Source: Streptomyces sp. NBC_00083
Lineage (GTDB): Bacteria > Actinomycetota > Actinomycetes > Streptomycetales > Streptomycetaceae
Assembly (NCBI RefSeq): GCF_026343295.1
Contig: NZ_JAPELY010000001.1
Coordinates: forward strand, 2,356,001 to 2,420,000
DNA length: 64,000 bases
Direction: 5' to 3'
A model generated the notes under the pieces. The model was not told where the DNA came from, did no database searches, and was given only the letters and a program-made list of their open reading frames with translations. Positions 1-10,775 of the stretch are shown here, piece by piece. The position numbers and the translations under genes were made by a program. Each line of letters starts with the position of its first letter. The stretch's first letter is position 1.

Positions 1-129
1 GACGTCGGCAGCCTCAACGGTACGTACGTGAACCGTGAGCGGATCGACGCCGTGGACCTGGCCAATGGCGACGAGGTCCAGATCGGGAAGTACCGGCTGG
101 TCTTCTACGCGAGCCAGCGCGCTCTCTGA
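1..129 (+). CDS. FHA domain protein, C-terminal end (partial)
   Basis: The frame is open from the first base and ends at TGA 127-129, so only the last 42 residues are present and the start lies upstream. The S-x-N-G-T-Y-V-N turn near the beginning is the phosphothreonine-recognition loop of forkhead-associated domains, followed by the G-D-x-V-x-I-G strand typical of their last sheet. FHA proteins bind phosphothreonine peptides made by Ser/Thr kinases. In actinobacteria the FHA protein next to this MerR/DUF151/MerR set is GarA/OdhI, which controls 2-oxoglutarate metabolism. The GarA assignment rests on gene order and the C-terminal position of the domain, since the N-terminal phosphorylation motif is outside the window. 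Confidence 0.85.
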   Translation, partial: DVGSLNGTYVNRERIDAVDLANGDEVQIGKYRLVFYASQRAL

Positions 130-149
130 GAACCGGCCAGGGAAGGTCC

Positions 150-896
150 ATGCTGCAGACACCGACGGGCGGTGCCGGATCGGGCACCGCCACCGCGGGC
201 GGCCGGCTGATGAGCATCGGCGGCGTGCTCAACCAGTTGCGCGACGAATTCCCCGAAGTGACGATCTCGAAGATCCGCTTCCTGGAGTCCGAGGGCCTGG
301 TCGAGCCGCGGCGTACGCCATCGGGGTACCGCAAGTTCACCGCGGACGACGTGGAGCGGCTGGCTCAGGTGCTGCGCATGCAGCGGGACCACTATCTGCC
401 GCTCCGGGTCATCCGTGAGCACCTGGACGCCCTCAGCCGCGGTGAACAGCCCTCCCTGCCCGCACCCGGCGGTTCCCGGGAGCCGTTCGACGCGCTGGGC
501 GAGCAGCCGGACCAGGACCGGCCCACGGCGGCCCGCGTGGGCCGGGCGGAGCTGATGGCGGCCGCCGAGGTCGGCGAGGCGGAGCTGGCCGAATGGGAGT
601 CGTACGGCCTGCTCACCGAGGGGCCCGAGGGCGGCTTCGACGCCGAGTCGGTGAACGTGGCCCGTCTTGTGGCGGATCTGGGGCGATTTGGTCTGGAACC
701 TCGTCACCTGCGGGCCATGAAGGCCGCCGCGGACCGTGAGGCGGGGCTGGTCGAGCAGGTCGTCGCACCCCTGCGATTGCACCGCAATCCGCAGACCAGA
801 GCCCATGCGGAGGCCACCACGAAGGAGCTCGCGGCGCTCTCCGTCCGGCTCCACGCGGCGCTCGTACAGACCGCCCTGGGTGTCCGGCTTCACTGA
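150..896 (+). CDS. ftsR: MerR-family regulator, FtsR-like (Rv1828 type)
   Basis: A 248-residue protein with a MerR winged helix at about residues 20-90. The recognition part reads T-I-S-K-I-R-F-L-E followed by the wing S-G-Y-R-K-F. The C-terminal half is a helical effector or dimer region without a recognisable ligand motif. The gene sits 20 bases after the FHA gene and before a DUF151 nuclease, the order of Rv1827-Rv1829 in mycobacteria. The corynebacterial homologue FtsR activates ftsZ, so a role in cell division control is likely by homology but is not shown here. The ATG at 150 follows GGGAAGG. A second in-frame ATG at 210 lies closer to the conserved core and is a possible alternative start. 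Confidence 0.85.
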   Translation: MLQTPTGGAGSGTATAGGRLMSIGGVLNQLRDEFPEVTISKIRFLESEGLVEPRRTPSGYRKFTADDVERLAQVLRMQRDHYLPLRVIREHLDALSRGEQPSLPAPGGSREPFDALGEQPDQDRPTAARVGRAELMAAAEVGEAELAEWESYGLLTEGPEGGFDAESVNVARLVADLGRFGLEPRHLRAMKAAADREAGLVEQVVAPLRLHRNPQTRAHAEATTKELAALSVRLHAALVQTALGVRLH

Positions 897-937
897 TCTT
901 GTAGGTGCCCGACTACCCAAACCTGCCGAGCACGTCC

Positions 938-943
938 TAGGGT
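938..943 (+). promoter_or_regulatory. -10 box of a probable leaderless promoter
   Basis: TAGGGT ends six bases before the GTG start of the nuclease gene at 950. Transcription would begin at or next to the start codon. There is no Shine-Dalgarno sequence in the gap, which supports leaderless translation. No good -35 hexamer is visible 17-18 bases upstream. Confidence 0.5.
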
Positions 944-949
944 TGCTGT

Positions 950-1423
950 GTGAACGAGCTCGACGTCGTGGGTGTCCGGGTGGAAATGCCCAATAACCAA
1001 CCGATCGTGCTCCTGCGTGAAGTGGGAGGCGATCGGTACCTTCCCATCTGGATCGGTCCAGGTGAGGCGACCGCCATTGCCTTCGCCCAACAGGGGATGG
1101 CTCCCGCGCGGCCGCTGACGCACGACCTTTTCAAGGACGTGCTCGAGGCCGTAGGCCAGGAGCTGACCGAGGTCCGCATCACGGATCTGCGCGAAGGCGT
1201 CTTCTACGCGGAGCTGGTCTTCGCCAGTGGGGTGGAGGTGAGCGCCAGGCCGTCCGACGCCATAGCGCTGGCGCTGCGCACCGGCACGCCGATCTACGGC
1301 AGTGACGGTGTGCTCGACGATGCCGGTATCGCCATCCCTGACGAGCAGGAGGACGAAGTGGAGAAGTTCCGCGAGTTCCTCGACCAGATCTCGCCGGAGG
1401 ATTTCGGTACGAACAGCCAGTGA
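950..1423 (+). CDS. Bifunctional nuclease family protein (DUF151)
   Basis: A 157-residue protein opening with the family signature of an N-terminal sheet ending in L-R-E, then L-P-I-W-I-G-x-x-E-A and R-P-x-x-H-D-L. It carries the second hallmark A-R-P-S-D-A-I-A-L-A-L-R. These are the conserved blocks of the DUF151/BFN domain, which in plants has combined RNase and DNase activity. The bacterial role is poorly known. The protein ends with an acidic tail rich in E, D and F. It lies between two MerR regulators, as Rv1829 does in Mycobacterium. The start is GTG at 950, probably leaderless. Confidence 0.9.
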   Translation: MNELDVVGVRVEMPNNQPIVLLREVGGDRYLPIWIGPGEATAIAFAQQGMAPARPLTHDLFKDVLEAVGQELTEVRITDLREGVFYAELVFASGVEVSARPSDAIALALRTGTPIYGSDGVLDDAGIAIPDEQEDEVEKFREFLDQISPEDFGTNSQ

Positions 1424-1566
1424 GCACCGGAGTGACCACCGGAAACAGATGATCCGGTGGCCCTGGGAGTGAGGCCGCGCGCCATGCGTGCGCCGGGGGT
1501 GTTTCGGCGCATTCGAGAAGCTTTTCCCGCAGGAGAGTCACGGGAAACCACTCTCAGGGTGATTAT

Positions 1567-1628
1567 CACTCGGCGTGCCGAGTGTGGCGATCGTTGACGC
1601 ACCCCGAGTGACTGCCTACCGTCGAGTG
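1567..1628 (+). promoter_or_regulatory. Promoter with repeated CGAGTG half-sites before the second merR gene
   Basis: TTGACG (1594-1599) and TACCGT (1617-1622) are spaced by 17 bases, a near-consensus housekeeping promoter giving a leader of about 26 bases. Around it lie an inverted repeat CACTCGG-cgtg-CCGAGTG (1567-1584) and two further CGAGTG copies in direct orientation (1605-1610 and 1623-1628), one between the -35 and -10 boxes and one at the start site. Such placement is what an autoregulatory or repressor site would show. The protein that binds it is not known. Confidence 0.6.
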
Positions 1629-1654
1629 GGCAGGTCAAGGACGGAGGGGTCGGC

Positions 1655-2248
<594 letters not shown>

Positions 2249-2274
2249 CGCCCTGACGGCGGCGCCGCGGCCGA

Positions 2275-2297
2275 TTGTCAGTGGCGTACGGCAGCAT
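2275..2297 (+). promoter_or_regulatory. RecA-NDp/PafBC-type DNA-damage promoter of dinB
   Basis: TTGTCAGTG (2275-2283), eight bases, then CAGCAT (2292-2297) follow the TTGTCRGTG-N8-TANNNT pattern of the LexA-independent damage promoter of actinobacteria, with one mismatch at the first base of the -10. The start site would fall at about 2304, on the GTG start of dinB, so the message is probably leaderless. The same motif occurs before ung (28431) and a TPR gene (29285). Confidence 0.75.
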
Positions 2298-2304
2298 CGG
2301 AGAT

Positions 2305-3846
2305 GTGAGAGCCGCGCCCACCATCCTGCATCTGGACATGGATGCCTTCTTCGCCGCCGCGGAGCAGGCGTCCAAGCCCAGCCTGCGCGGCAAGCCGGTC
2401 GTCGTGGGCGGGCTCGGGCCGCGCGGGGTGGTCTCCACGGCGTCGTACGAGGCGCGGACCTTCGGGGTGCGCTCGGCGATGCCCATGGCGCAGGCCCGGC
2501 GGCTGTGTCCGAACGCGGCGTATCTGGTGCCGCGCTTCCAGCTCTACCGCACGATCAGCGAGCAGGTCATGGAGCTGCTGGGGCGCCTGTCGCCGCTGGT
2601 CGAGCCGCTCAGCCTCGACGAGGCGTTCGTGGACCTGGAGGCCGGCGGGGTGGCCTTCGGGGCGGTCGCGGCGCGGGAGGCCGGTGAGCGGCTGCGCAGG
2701 GACATCAGGGCGGTCACGGGGCTCAGCGGGTCGGTCGGGCTCGCCGGATCCAAGATGCTGGCCAAGATCGCCTCGGAGGAGGCCAAGCCGGACGGGCTCT
2801 TCCTCATAGAGCCCGGCACCGAGCGCGAGCTCCTCGCCCCGATGCCGGTGCGCACCCTGCCGGGCGTCGGCCCCGCCACGGGCGAGCATCTGCGGCGGGC
2901 CGGCATGACCACCGTGGCCGACCTCACGGAGGCGGGCGAGGACGAGCTCGTACGGCTGCTCGGGAAGTCGCACGGGGCGTCGCTGTACCGGATGGCCGCC
3001 GGGTACGACGACCGGCCGGTGGTGGCCGAGCGGGACGCCAAGTCGGTATCGGTGGAGGACACCTTCGACGTGGACCTGCACGACCGGCTGCGCATCATGA
3101 CCGAGGTGGGGCGGCTCGCCGACCGGTGTGTGCAGCGGCTCAGGGCGTCCGGGCACTCGGGCCGGACCATCGTCCTGAAGGTCAGACGGTACGACTTCTC
3201 GACGCGGACCAGATCCGAGACGTTGCGGGGGCCCACGGACGACCCCGCGGTGGTGCGCGAGGCAGCCGGGCGGCTGCTCGACTCCGTGGACACCACGGGC
3301 GGGGTGCGGCTGCTCGGCGTCGGGGTCACCGGCCTCGCCGACTTCACGCAGGAGGACCTGTTCGCGCAGGCGGCGGGGGAGCGGGCGGCCCAGGAGGCCG
3401 GTGAGCGGGCGGCCCTGGAGGCGCCCGAGGGCGGGGCGGAGGAGGTGGCGGCGCCCGCGGCCGAGCCGGAGCCCGCGGAGGACCCGGCCCGGCGCCGCTG
3501 GCTGGCCGGACATGATGTGCGACACAGCCAGTACGGCCCGGGGTGGGTGCAGGGCAGCGGGGTCGGGCGCGTCACCGTGCGTTTCGAGACCCCGGTCTCC
3601 CCGGTGCCGGGCCGGGTGCGGACGTTCAAGGTGGACGATCCCGACCTCACGCCGTCCGAGCCGCTGGCCCTGGTCGAGCCGGCGGTGGCGGTCCCGGACA
3701 CGGGTGGAGCGGCGGAGGGACGGACGGAGAGGGAGCCGGGGGAAGGGCGGGCGCGGGCTCAGGCGTCGCCGTTGGCGAGCCGGCCGAAGTCGCGGTCCGA
3801 CGGCGGCGGGCCGGGGGGTTCGGGGGACGCGATGTCCAGCCCGTAG
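2305..3846 (+). CDS. dinB: DNA polymerase IV (Y family) with C-terminal extension
   Basis: Translesion polymerase of 513 residues. The palm motifs L-D-M-D-A-F-F near the N-terminus and S-L-D-E-A-F-V-D near residue 105 carry the metal-binding carboxylates. A helix-hairpin-helix region (L-P-G-V-G-P-A-T) and the little-finger domain follow to about residue 355. Residues about 360-400 are an E/A-rich linker. Residues about 400-455 hold a V-R-H-x-x-Y-G-x-G-W-V stretch resembling the SH3/Tudor-like C-terminal domain of UvrD/PcrA helicases, which is absent from short Pol IV. GTG 2305 is chosen because the damage promoter ends at 2297. A TTG at 2275 lies inside the promoter. The 3' end overlaps the convergent PRC-barrel gene by 88 bases. 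Confidence 0.93.
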   Translation: MRAAPTILHLDMDAFFAAAEQASKPSLRGKPVVVGGLGPRGVVSTASYEARTFGVRSAMPMAQARRLCPNAAYLVPRFQLYRTISEQVMELLGRLSPLVEPLSLDEAFVDLEAGGVAFGAVAAREAGERLRRDIRAVTGLSGSVGLAGSKMLAKIASEEAKPDGLFLIEPGTERELLAPMPVRTLPGVGPATGEHLRRAGMTTVADLTEAGEDELVRLLGKSHGASLYRMAAGYDDRPVVAERDAKSVSVEDTFDVDLHDRLRIMTEVGRLADRCVQRLRASGHSGRTIVLKVRRYDFSTRTRSETLRGPTDDPAVVREAAGRLLDSVDTTGGVRLLGVGVTGLADFTQEDLFAQAAGERAAQEAGERAALEAPEGGAEEVAAPAAEPEPAEDPARRRWLAGHDVRHSQYGPGWVQGSGVGRVTVRFETPVSPVPGRVRTFKVDDPDLTPSEPLALVEPAVAVPDTGGAAEGRTEREPGEGRARAQASPLASRPKSRSDGGGPGGSGDAMSSP

Positions 3847-4139
3847 TGGTGGTACAGCTGAAGCTCCTGTTCCGGGGAGAGATGGCGGCCCACGCCGAAG
3901 TCGGGCGCGTCCTTGATCAGGCTGCGCTCGAAGGGCACGTGCAGCGCCTCGTCGATCACGGTGCTCGGGTCGAGCGGGACGAAGGCGTCCCGGCTGAACA
4001 GGCCGGTGCGCACGGCCGCCCATTCCGGAGCACCCGTCGCGTCGTCGAGGTAGACCTCGTCCACCGTGCCGATCTTGCGTCCATTGCGGTCGTACGCCTT
4101 GCGGCCGATCAGGCTGCGCGGATCGATGTCGGTCTGCAC
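3759..4139 (-). CDS. PRC-barrel domain protein
   Basis: A 126-residue protein whose first 80 residues form a PRC barrel: I-G-R-K-A-Y-D-R-N-G-R-K-I-G-T-V-D-E-V-Y-L-D, then W-A-A-V-R-T-G-L-F and F-V-P-L-D. The C-terminal part is acidic, with D-F-G-V-G-R-H-L-S-P-E-Q-E-L, and is common in Streptomyces stress-related PRC proteins. No enzyme function is known; PRC barrels bind RNA or protein partners. GTG 4139 is chosen because GGAGGG lies just upstream; an earlier start at 4160 lacks a ribosome site. The gene is divergent from the gcvP riboswitch and its end runs into dinB. Confidence 0.85.
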   Translation of the reverse strand: MQTDIDPRSLIGRKAYDRNGRKIGTVDEVYLDDATGAPEWAAVRTGLFSRDAFVPLDPSTVIDEALHVPFERSLIKDAPDFGVGRHLSPEQELQLYHHYGLDIASPEPPGPPPSDRDFGRLANGDA

Positions 4140-4255
4140 GGTCCCTCCAATTGGTCGCAACCGGTCAGAACTGCTCCATAAGCACTACAGAAGTGCACTT
4201 TGTGGGTGTTGGCCACTTGAGCAGTTGAACAAAGAATCGGATCGGAGCGCGCTGG

Positions 4256-4525
4256 TAGGCTGGCAAACGGCTGCTGACCCCGTGCGGGAGAGTCCTCCGA
4301 GTGCTCACTGAGTGCTACGGCGGACGCCGAAGGAGCAACTCCTCCCCGGAATCTCTCAGGCCCACGGACCGCACGGACGAGGTCACTCTGGAAAGCAGGA
4401 ACGGGGGACGCTCGGGCACGACCCGGGCACAACCTTTCCTCACCGACGGTGAAAGCCGGGTCGTGCCCATGCGCCCGGTGAAGCTCTCAGGTTGAGATGA
4501 CAGAGGGGGAGGCCGTCCGGGTACC
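4256..4525 (+). ncRNA. Tandem glycine riboswitch with its -10 box
   Basis: Two adjoining aptamers precede gcvP. The first begins near 4281 with GCGGGAGAG, contains CGCCGAAGGAGCAA and AATCTCTCAGGC, and closes with ACTCTGGAAAGC near 4400. The second contains CACCGACGGTGAAAGC, a long GC-rich stem (GGGCACGACCCGG with CCGGGTCGTGCCC), AAGCTCTCAGG and ACAGAGGGGGAGG, ending near 4525. These are the conserved glycine-binding cores. A TAGGCT at 4256-4261 is a suitable -10 box about 20 bases upstream. By family knowledge the RNA senses glycine and turns on glycine cleavage genes. The second aptamer ends about 48 bases before the gcvP start. Confidence 0.92.
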
Positions 4526-4572
4526 CGCGCCGTGGTGCCCCTCGCAGGTCGTGCGACCAGGAGGCCTCCGTC

Positions 4573-7458
<2,886 letters not shown>

Positions 7459-7474
7459 TCCCACGCATGCGTAA

Positions 7475-7508
7475 GGGCCGGTTCGGGGTGTGTTCCCCGG
7501 GCCGGCCC
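7475..7508 (+). terminator. Stem-loop terminator after gcvP
   Basis: GGGCCGG (7475-7481) pairs with CCGGCCC (7502-7508), and the loop can form further G-C pairs. There is no T-run, which is usual for Streptomyces terminators. It lies 17 bases after the gcvP stop and could also serve the minus-strand gene that ends at 7577. Confidence 0.55.
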
Positions 7509-7576
7509 TCGTGGTGTCCGTACCGGACGAGTCCGCCGGGGACCTGTCCGTACGGGAACTGCCCGTACGAGACCGC

Positions 7577-7840
7577 CTAGGCGGCCGTCGCCACCTGTTC
7601 CGCCGTGAGCGGCCGGTGCGGGGCGATGATCTGCCCGTCCGGCAGCAGCTCACCGGTGTCCTCGAAGAGCAGGACGCCGTTGCACAGCAGGCTCCAGCCC
7701 TGCTCCGGGTGGTGTGCCACGGGCTTCGCGGCCTCCCGGTCGGCGGAGAAGGCTGTCGGGCAGGCTGGCAGGTGCTTGCACATGGATGCGTTCTTTCGCT
7801 GCGTCGTGGTGAGTGTGCTGCGGCTCGATGCGTTGTTCAT
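7577..7840 (-). CDS. DUF5999-type small conserved protein
   Basis: A small protein with the Streptomyces signature M-C-K-H-x-P-A-C-P near its start and H-P-E-Q-G-W-S-L-L-C-N-G-V-L-L-F-E-D-T-G-E in the middle, followed by G-x-I-I-A-P-H-R-P. The two closely spaced cysteines plus histidines suggest a metal site, but this is inference. ATG 7840 has GGGGGGC in front and gives 87 residues. The family normally starts at the M-C-K-H methionine (7783, 68 residues), which has no clear ribosome site here. Function unknown. Confidence 0.8.
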   Translation of the reverse strand: MNNASSRSTLTTTQRKNASMCKHLPACPTAFSADREAAKPVAHHPEQGWSLLCNGVLLFEDTGELLPDGQIIAPHRPLTAEQVATAA

Positions 7841-8055
7841 GGCCGCCCCCCGTAGTCAGTCGGTCGGTCCGATCCCAGTGTTGCCCCACGGGCGTCAATC
7901 CGCAGGGATTTCGCGGCAGCGCTTCCTACTGCTTAATGACGTATCACCCGTGCGGACGGTTCAGCTCAACTGGCCTGTCTTTTCGGGTGGTTCGCGATGG
8001 CCCGAGAGAACTAGCCCGTATGGCGCAGGCGGCGCGTACGCAGCATAGACACACA

Positions 8056-8093
8056 GTGCCCCGCGACCACACCGGTCGCGGGGCACATTTTTT
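8056..8093 (+). terminator. Rho-independent terminator, 13-bp stem with T6
   Basis: GTGCCCCGCGACC (8056-8068) and GGTCGCGGGGCAC (8074-8086) form a perfect 13-bp stem with a five-base loop, followed by A and six T (8088-8093) on the plus strand. The nearest plus-strand gene, gcvP, has ended 600 bases earlier, so an unannotated plus-strand transcript may end here. It could also act as a stem terminator for the minus-strand gene that stops at 8126. I saw no protein gene in 7841-8055. Confidence 0.75.
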
Positions 8094-8125
8094 CGCGCGG
8101 CGGCCACCCGGGCCGCTCCGGTGGA

Positions 8126-8713
8126 TCAGACGGGCTGCCCGAGGAGCGGAGCGGGGGCCAGCCGCAGGGTGAGGACGGGCAGCAGCTCGCTGACGCGCAG
8201 CGGGCGGTGGGCGAAGATGCCGGGCGGTGCCGGTGCCAGCGGCACCAGGAGATCGTGCGGCGCGGGCGCGCCCGAGGCGCCGTCGGCCGTGGTGTCGCCG
8301 TGCAGCCACAGCGTGAGCATGTAGAGCTCGGGGATGGAGAGGAGCCGGGGCTGGAAGTGGGTGGCGAGGAGTTCGGCCTGGCGCAGGGCGCGCTGGGTCG
8401 AGGCGATGTAGGGGCCTTCGAAGAAGTGCGAGAAGGCCCAGCCGTCCGGCGTGATCCGGGTGTCCGCGGCGGCGACCGGATGGTCGGGGTCGCTGATCAG
8501 GAAGCGCCATCCCGCCAGGCGGGTGCGAGCGGTCCTGCCGCCCGAGGTGATCCCGTCCAGGACGTGGAGCGGGAGCGGCAGTTCGGGGGTGAGCGGGCCG
8601 GTGGCGGTGCGGAGGGCCGGGGTGCGGGCCTCGCGGACGGCGGTGGGGGAACCGAGTGCCGCGAGGACGCTGCGCAGGGCGGGCGCGGGGGCCGGGGGGA
8701 CATGCAGCGGCAT
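8126..8713 (-). CDS. Conserved hypothetical protein
   Basis: A 195-residue protein I do not recognise. It is rich in Ala, Pro and Leu, with a central block W-R-F-L-I-S-D-P-D and G-W-A-F-S-H-F-F-E-G-P-Y-I, and no signal peptide or membrane span. The style is of soluble Streptomyces proteins of unknown role. ATG 8713 follows GAGAGGCG. An earlier in-frame start at 8866 would add a low-complexity Arg/Pro tail and has no ribosome site, so it was set aside. An AT-richer promoter-like stretch and an inverted repeat lie upstream at about 8836-8880. Confidence 0.6.
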   Translation of the reverse strand: MPLHVPPAPAPALRSVLAALGSPTAVREARTPALRTATGPLTPELPLPLHVLDGITSGGRTARTRLAGWRFLISDPDHPVAAADTRITPDGWAFSHFFEGPYIASTQRALRQAELLATHFQPRLLSIPELYMLTLWLHGDTTADGASGAPAPHDLLVPLAPAPPGIFAHRPLRVSELLPVLTLRLAPAPLLGQPV

Positions 8714-9211
8714 GGTGGGTCGCCTCTCACTTTCGGAGACACGGTGATGCGTGGGCAGGGCGGACAGCGCTGTCTGCGGTGCGGTGCGGGGCGGGGGCAG
8801 AGGGGGGCCGACGAGCGATGGCCGGGGCGCCAACTCTCTGCCTCGTTTGCAGAGTTTATACGACACGTGTTCACACAGTGTTTCAGCTAGCTGTCGCCCA
8901 TATTGCCCGCAAGTCGGTATCCGGTCCTCCTGCGCAGGTGATTTACCCGGGGAAATGTCCCGCGCACCGCCCCGACCTGGAAAGGTGCCCCGCCGGGGGT
9001 CGGCCGAAACTCGTCGGTGTTTTTCACCATTGACGACAGAGGGGTAACTGCCCGTTGCCGTATGCCTGATGAATGTGCCGGGGGCCGCGGCATCGAGGCT
9101 ACTCTCCCGACGCCGCCCGCGCAGGCGTTATAGATCAGTCAGCCTGGGCATTATCGACCATGACGCGAGCGGCCGGTGTCGCTGGCTGCCCATTCGAGGA
9201 GGGACCCTTCG
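8714..9211. other. Divergent intergenic region between 8713 and the ligase gene
   Basis: About 500 bases with no convincing gene. On the minus side lie TAAACT, a possible -10, and an inverted repeat CTCTGC-N7-GCAGAG (8836-8854). Further upstream are two ACAC-type repeats containing the palindrome ACACGTGT. On the plus side the 60 bases before 9212 are AT-richer and end in the ribosome site GAGGAGGG. Both flanking genes probably have their own promoters here. Confidence 0.5.
8836..8854 (-). promoter_or_regulatory. Inverted repeat downstream of a possible -10
   Basis: CTCTGC (8836-8841) and GCAGAG (8849-8854) are inverted around seven bases. On the minus strand TAAACT, a plausible -10, lies just upstream of this repeat, so a repressor bound here would sit on the start of transcription of the 8713 gene. 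No -35 box is clear. Function is inferred from position only. Confidence 0.35.
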
Positions 9212-10732
9212 ATGGGGGAGAAGGTCGTGGCAGGCGGATTCGACCTGTCCGATCGGCACCGCTACCGATCCAAGCTGCAGCAGTGCCTGGAGGGGCTCGG
9301 GATGCTGCTGGACCAGAAGCGGTTCGACAGGCCCAGGAACCTGATGGGTCTCGAGCTCGAACTGAATCTAGCGGGTCCCGACGGTATGCCGCGCATGATG
9401 AATGCCGAGGTGCTGGAACGCATCGCGAGCCGGGATTTCCAGACCGAGCTCGGAATGTTCAATCTGGAAGTGAACATCGCCCCGCACCGCCTGGGCGGCC
9501 GCGTATTCGATCAGCTCGCGGAGGAGTTGCGGACGGGGCTCGGGTATGCCGATCGCAAAGCCGCCGAGGTCGACGCGGGCATCATCATGATCGGAATTCT
9601 GCCCACCCTGGCCCAGGGCGACCTGGTCTCCGCGAACCTTTCCGATGTAGATCGCTACACCCTGCTCAACGATCAAATTGTGGCGGCCCGCGGCGAGGAT
9701 TTCACGCTCGACATCCAGGGCGTCGAACGGCTTGAGTGCACCTCGGCGTCGATCACTCCGGAGGCCGCCTGCACCTCGGTGCAGTTGCATCTGCAGGTGA
9801 CGCCCGCACGGTTCGCGGCGGTGTGGAACGCGGCGCAGGCCGTCACGGCGGTCCAGATCGCGGTGGGCGCCAACGCTCCCTTCCTGTTCGGGCGCGAGTT
9901 GTGGCGCGAGTCGCGTCCGCCCCTGTTCGAGCAGGCCACCGACACCAGGCCGGCCGAACTGCGCGCCCAGGGCGTGCGTCCGCGCACCTGGTTCGGGGAG
10001 CGCTGGGTGTCGTCCGCGTACGAACTCTTCGAGGAGAACCTGCGGTTCTTCCCGCCGCTGCTGCCCATCTGCGACGAGGAGGAGCCGCTGCGGGTCATCG
10101 CGGACGGCGGGGTGCCGCAGCTCAAGGAGCTGGTGCTGCACAACGGGACGATCTACCGCTGGAACCGGCCGGTGTACGGGATCGCCGACGGCGTGCCGCA
10201 CCTCAGGGTGGAGAACCGGGTGCTGCCGGCCGGCCCCACCGTCGCGGACGTCCTCGCCAACGCGGCCTTCTACTACGGCCTGGTGCGGGCGCTGGCGGAG
10301 GAAGGCCGGCCGGTGTGGACGCGGCTGCCCTTCGAGTCGGCCGCGTCGAACTTCGACGCCGCGTGCCGTTACGGCATCGAGGCCGAGCTCCTGTGGCCGG
10401 CGCCGCGACGCGGCGGAGGCGTGACCCGGGTGCCCGCGATCAAGCTCGTGTGCGAGGAGCTGCTCCCCCTGGCCGCGGCCGGCCTCGACGCGTGGGGGAT
10501 CGAGGCCGCCGACCGCGACCAGTACCTCGGCATCATCGAGGAGCGGTGCCGGCGGCGCGTCAACGGCGCGTCCTGGCAGGTCGACACCTATCACCGGGCG
10601 CTCGCTGCGGGTCTCGGCCGGGAGGCCGCCCTCGCCGCGACCACCCGCCGCTACCGGGAGCTGATGCTGGCGGGCGAGCCGGTGCACACCTGGCCCACCG
10701 GCTTCCCCGGCCCCCAGGCGCGGCACGGCTGA
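9212..10732 (+). CDS. Glutamate-cysteine ligase family (GCS2) protein
   Basis: A 506-residue soluble protein. The N-terminus has M-G-L-E-L-E-L-N, the Mg-ATP carboxylate strand of carboxylate-amine ligases, then L-E-V-N-I-A-P and S-V-Q-L-H-L-Q-V. Later blocks H-N-G-T-I-Y-R-W-N-R-P-V-Y and L-R-V-E-N-R-V match the active-site region of the GCS2 superfamily. Such enzymes join glutamate and an amine to make gamma-glutamyl peptides. Streptomyces uses mycothiol instead of glutathione, so the substrate may not be cysteine. ATG 9212 follows GAGGAGGG at proper distance. It stands alone and is not in an operon. Confidence 0.8.
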   Translation: MGEKVVAGGFDLSDRHRYRSKLQQCLEGLGMLLDQKRFDRPRNLMGLELELNLAGPDGMPRMMNAEVLERIASRDFQTELGMFNLEVNIAPHRLGGRVFDQLAEELRTGLGYADRKAAEVDAGIIMIGILPTLAQGDLVSANLSDVDRYTLLNDQIVAARGEDFTLDIQGVERLECTSASITPEAACTSVQLHLQVTPARFAAVWNAAQAVTAVQIAVGANAPFLFGRELWRESRPPLFEQATDTRPAELRAQGVRPRTWFGERWVSSAYELFEENLRFFPPLLPICDEEEPLRVIADGGVPQLKELVLHNGTIYRWNRPVYGIADGVPHLRVENRVLPAGPTVADVLANAAFYYGLVRALAEEGRPVWTRLPFESAASNFDAACRYGIEAELLWPAPRRGGGVTRVPAIKLVCEELLPLAAAGLDAWGIEAADRDQYLGIIEERCRRRVNGASWQVDTYHRALAAGLGREAALAATTRRYRELMLAGEPVHTWPTGFPGPQARHG

Positions 10733-10775
10733 TCCCGGCCGGGCGGGGCCGCCGGGCCGACGGTGAAAGGGCACG

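Noticed and set aside
2275..2304. TTG start for dinB ten codons earlier
   Set aside because: It coincides with the first base of the RecA-NDp promoter, so it cannot be in the transcript.
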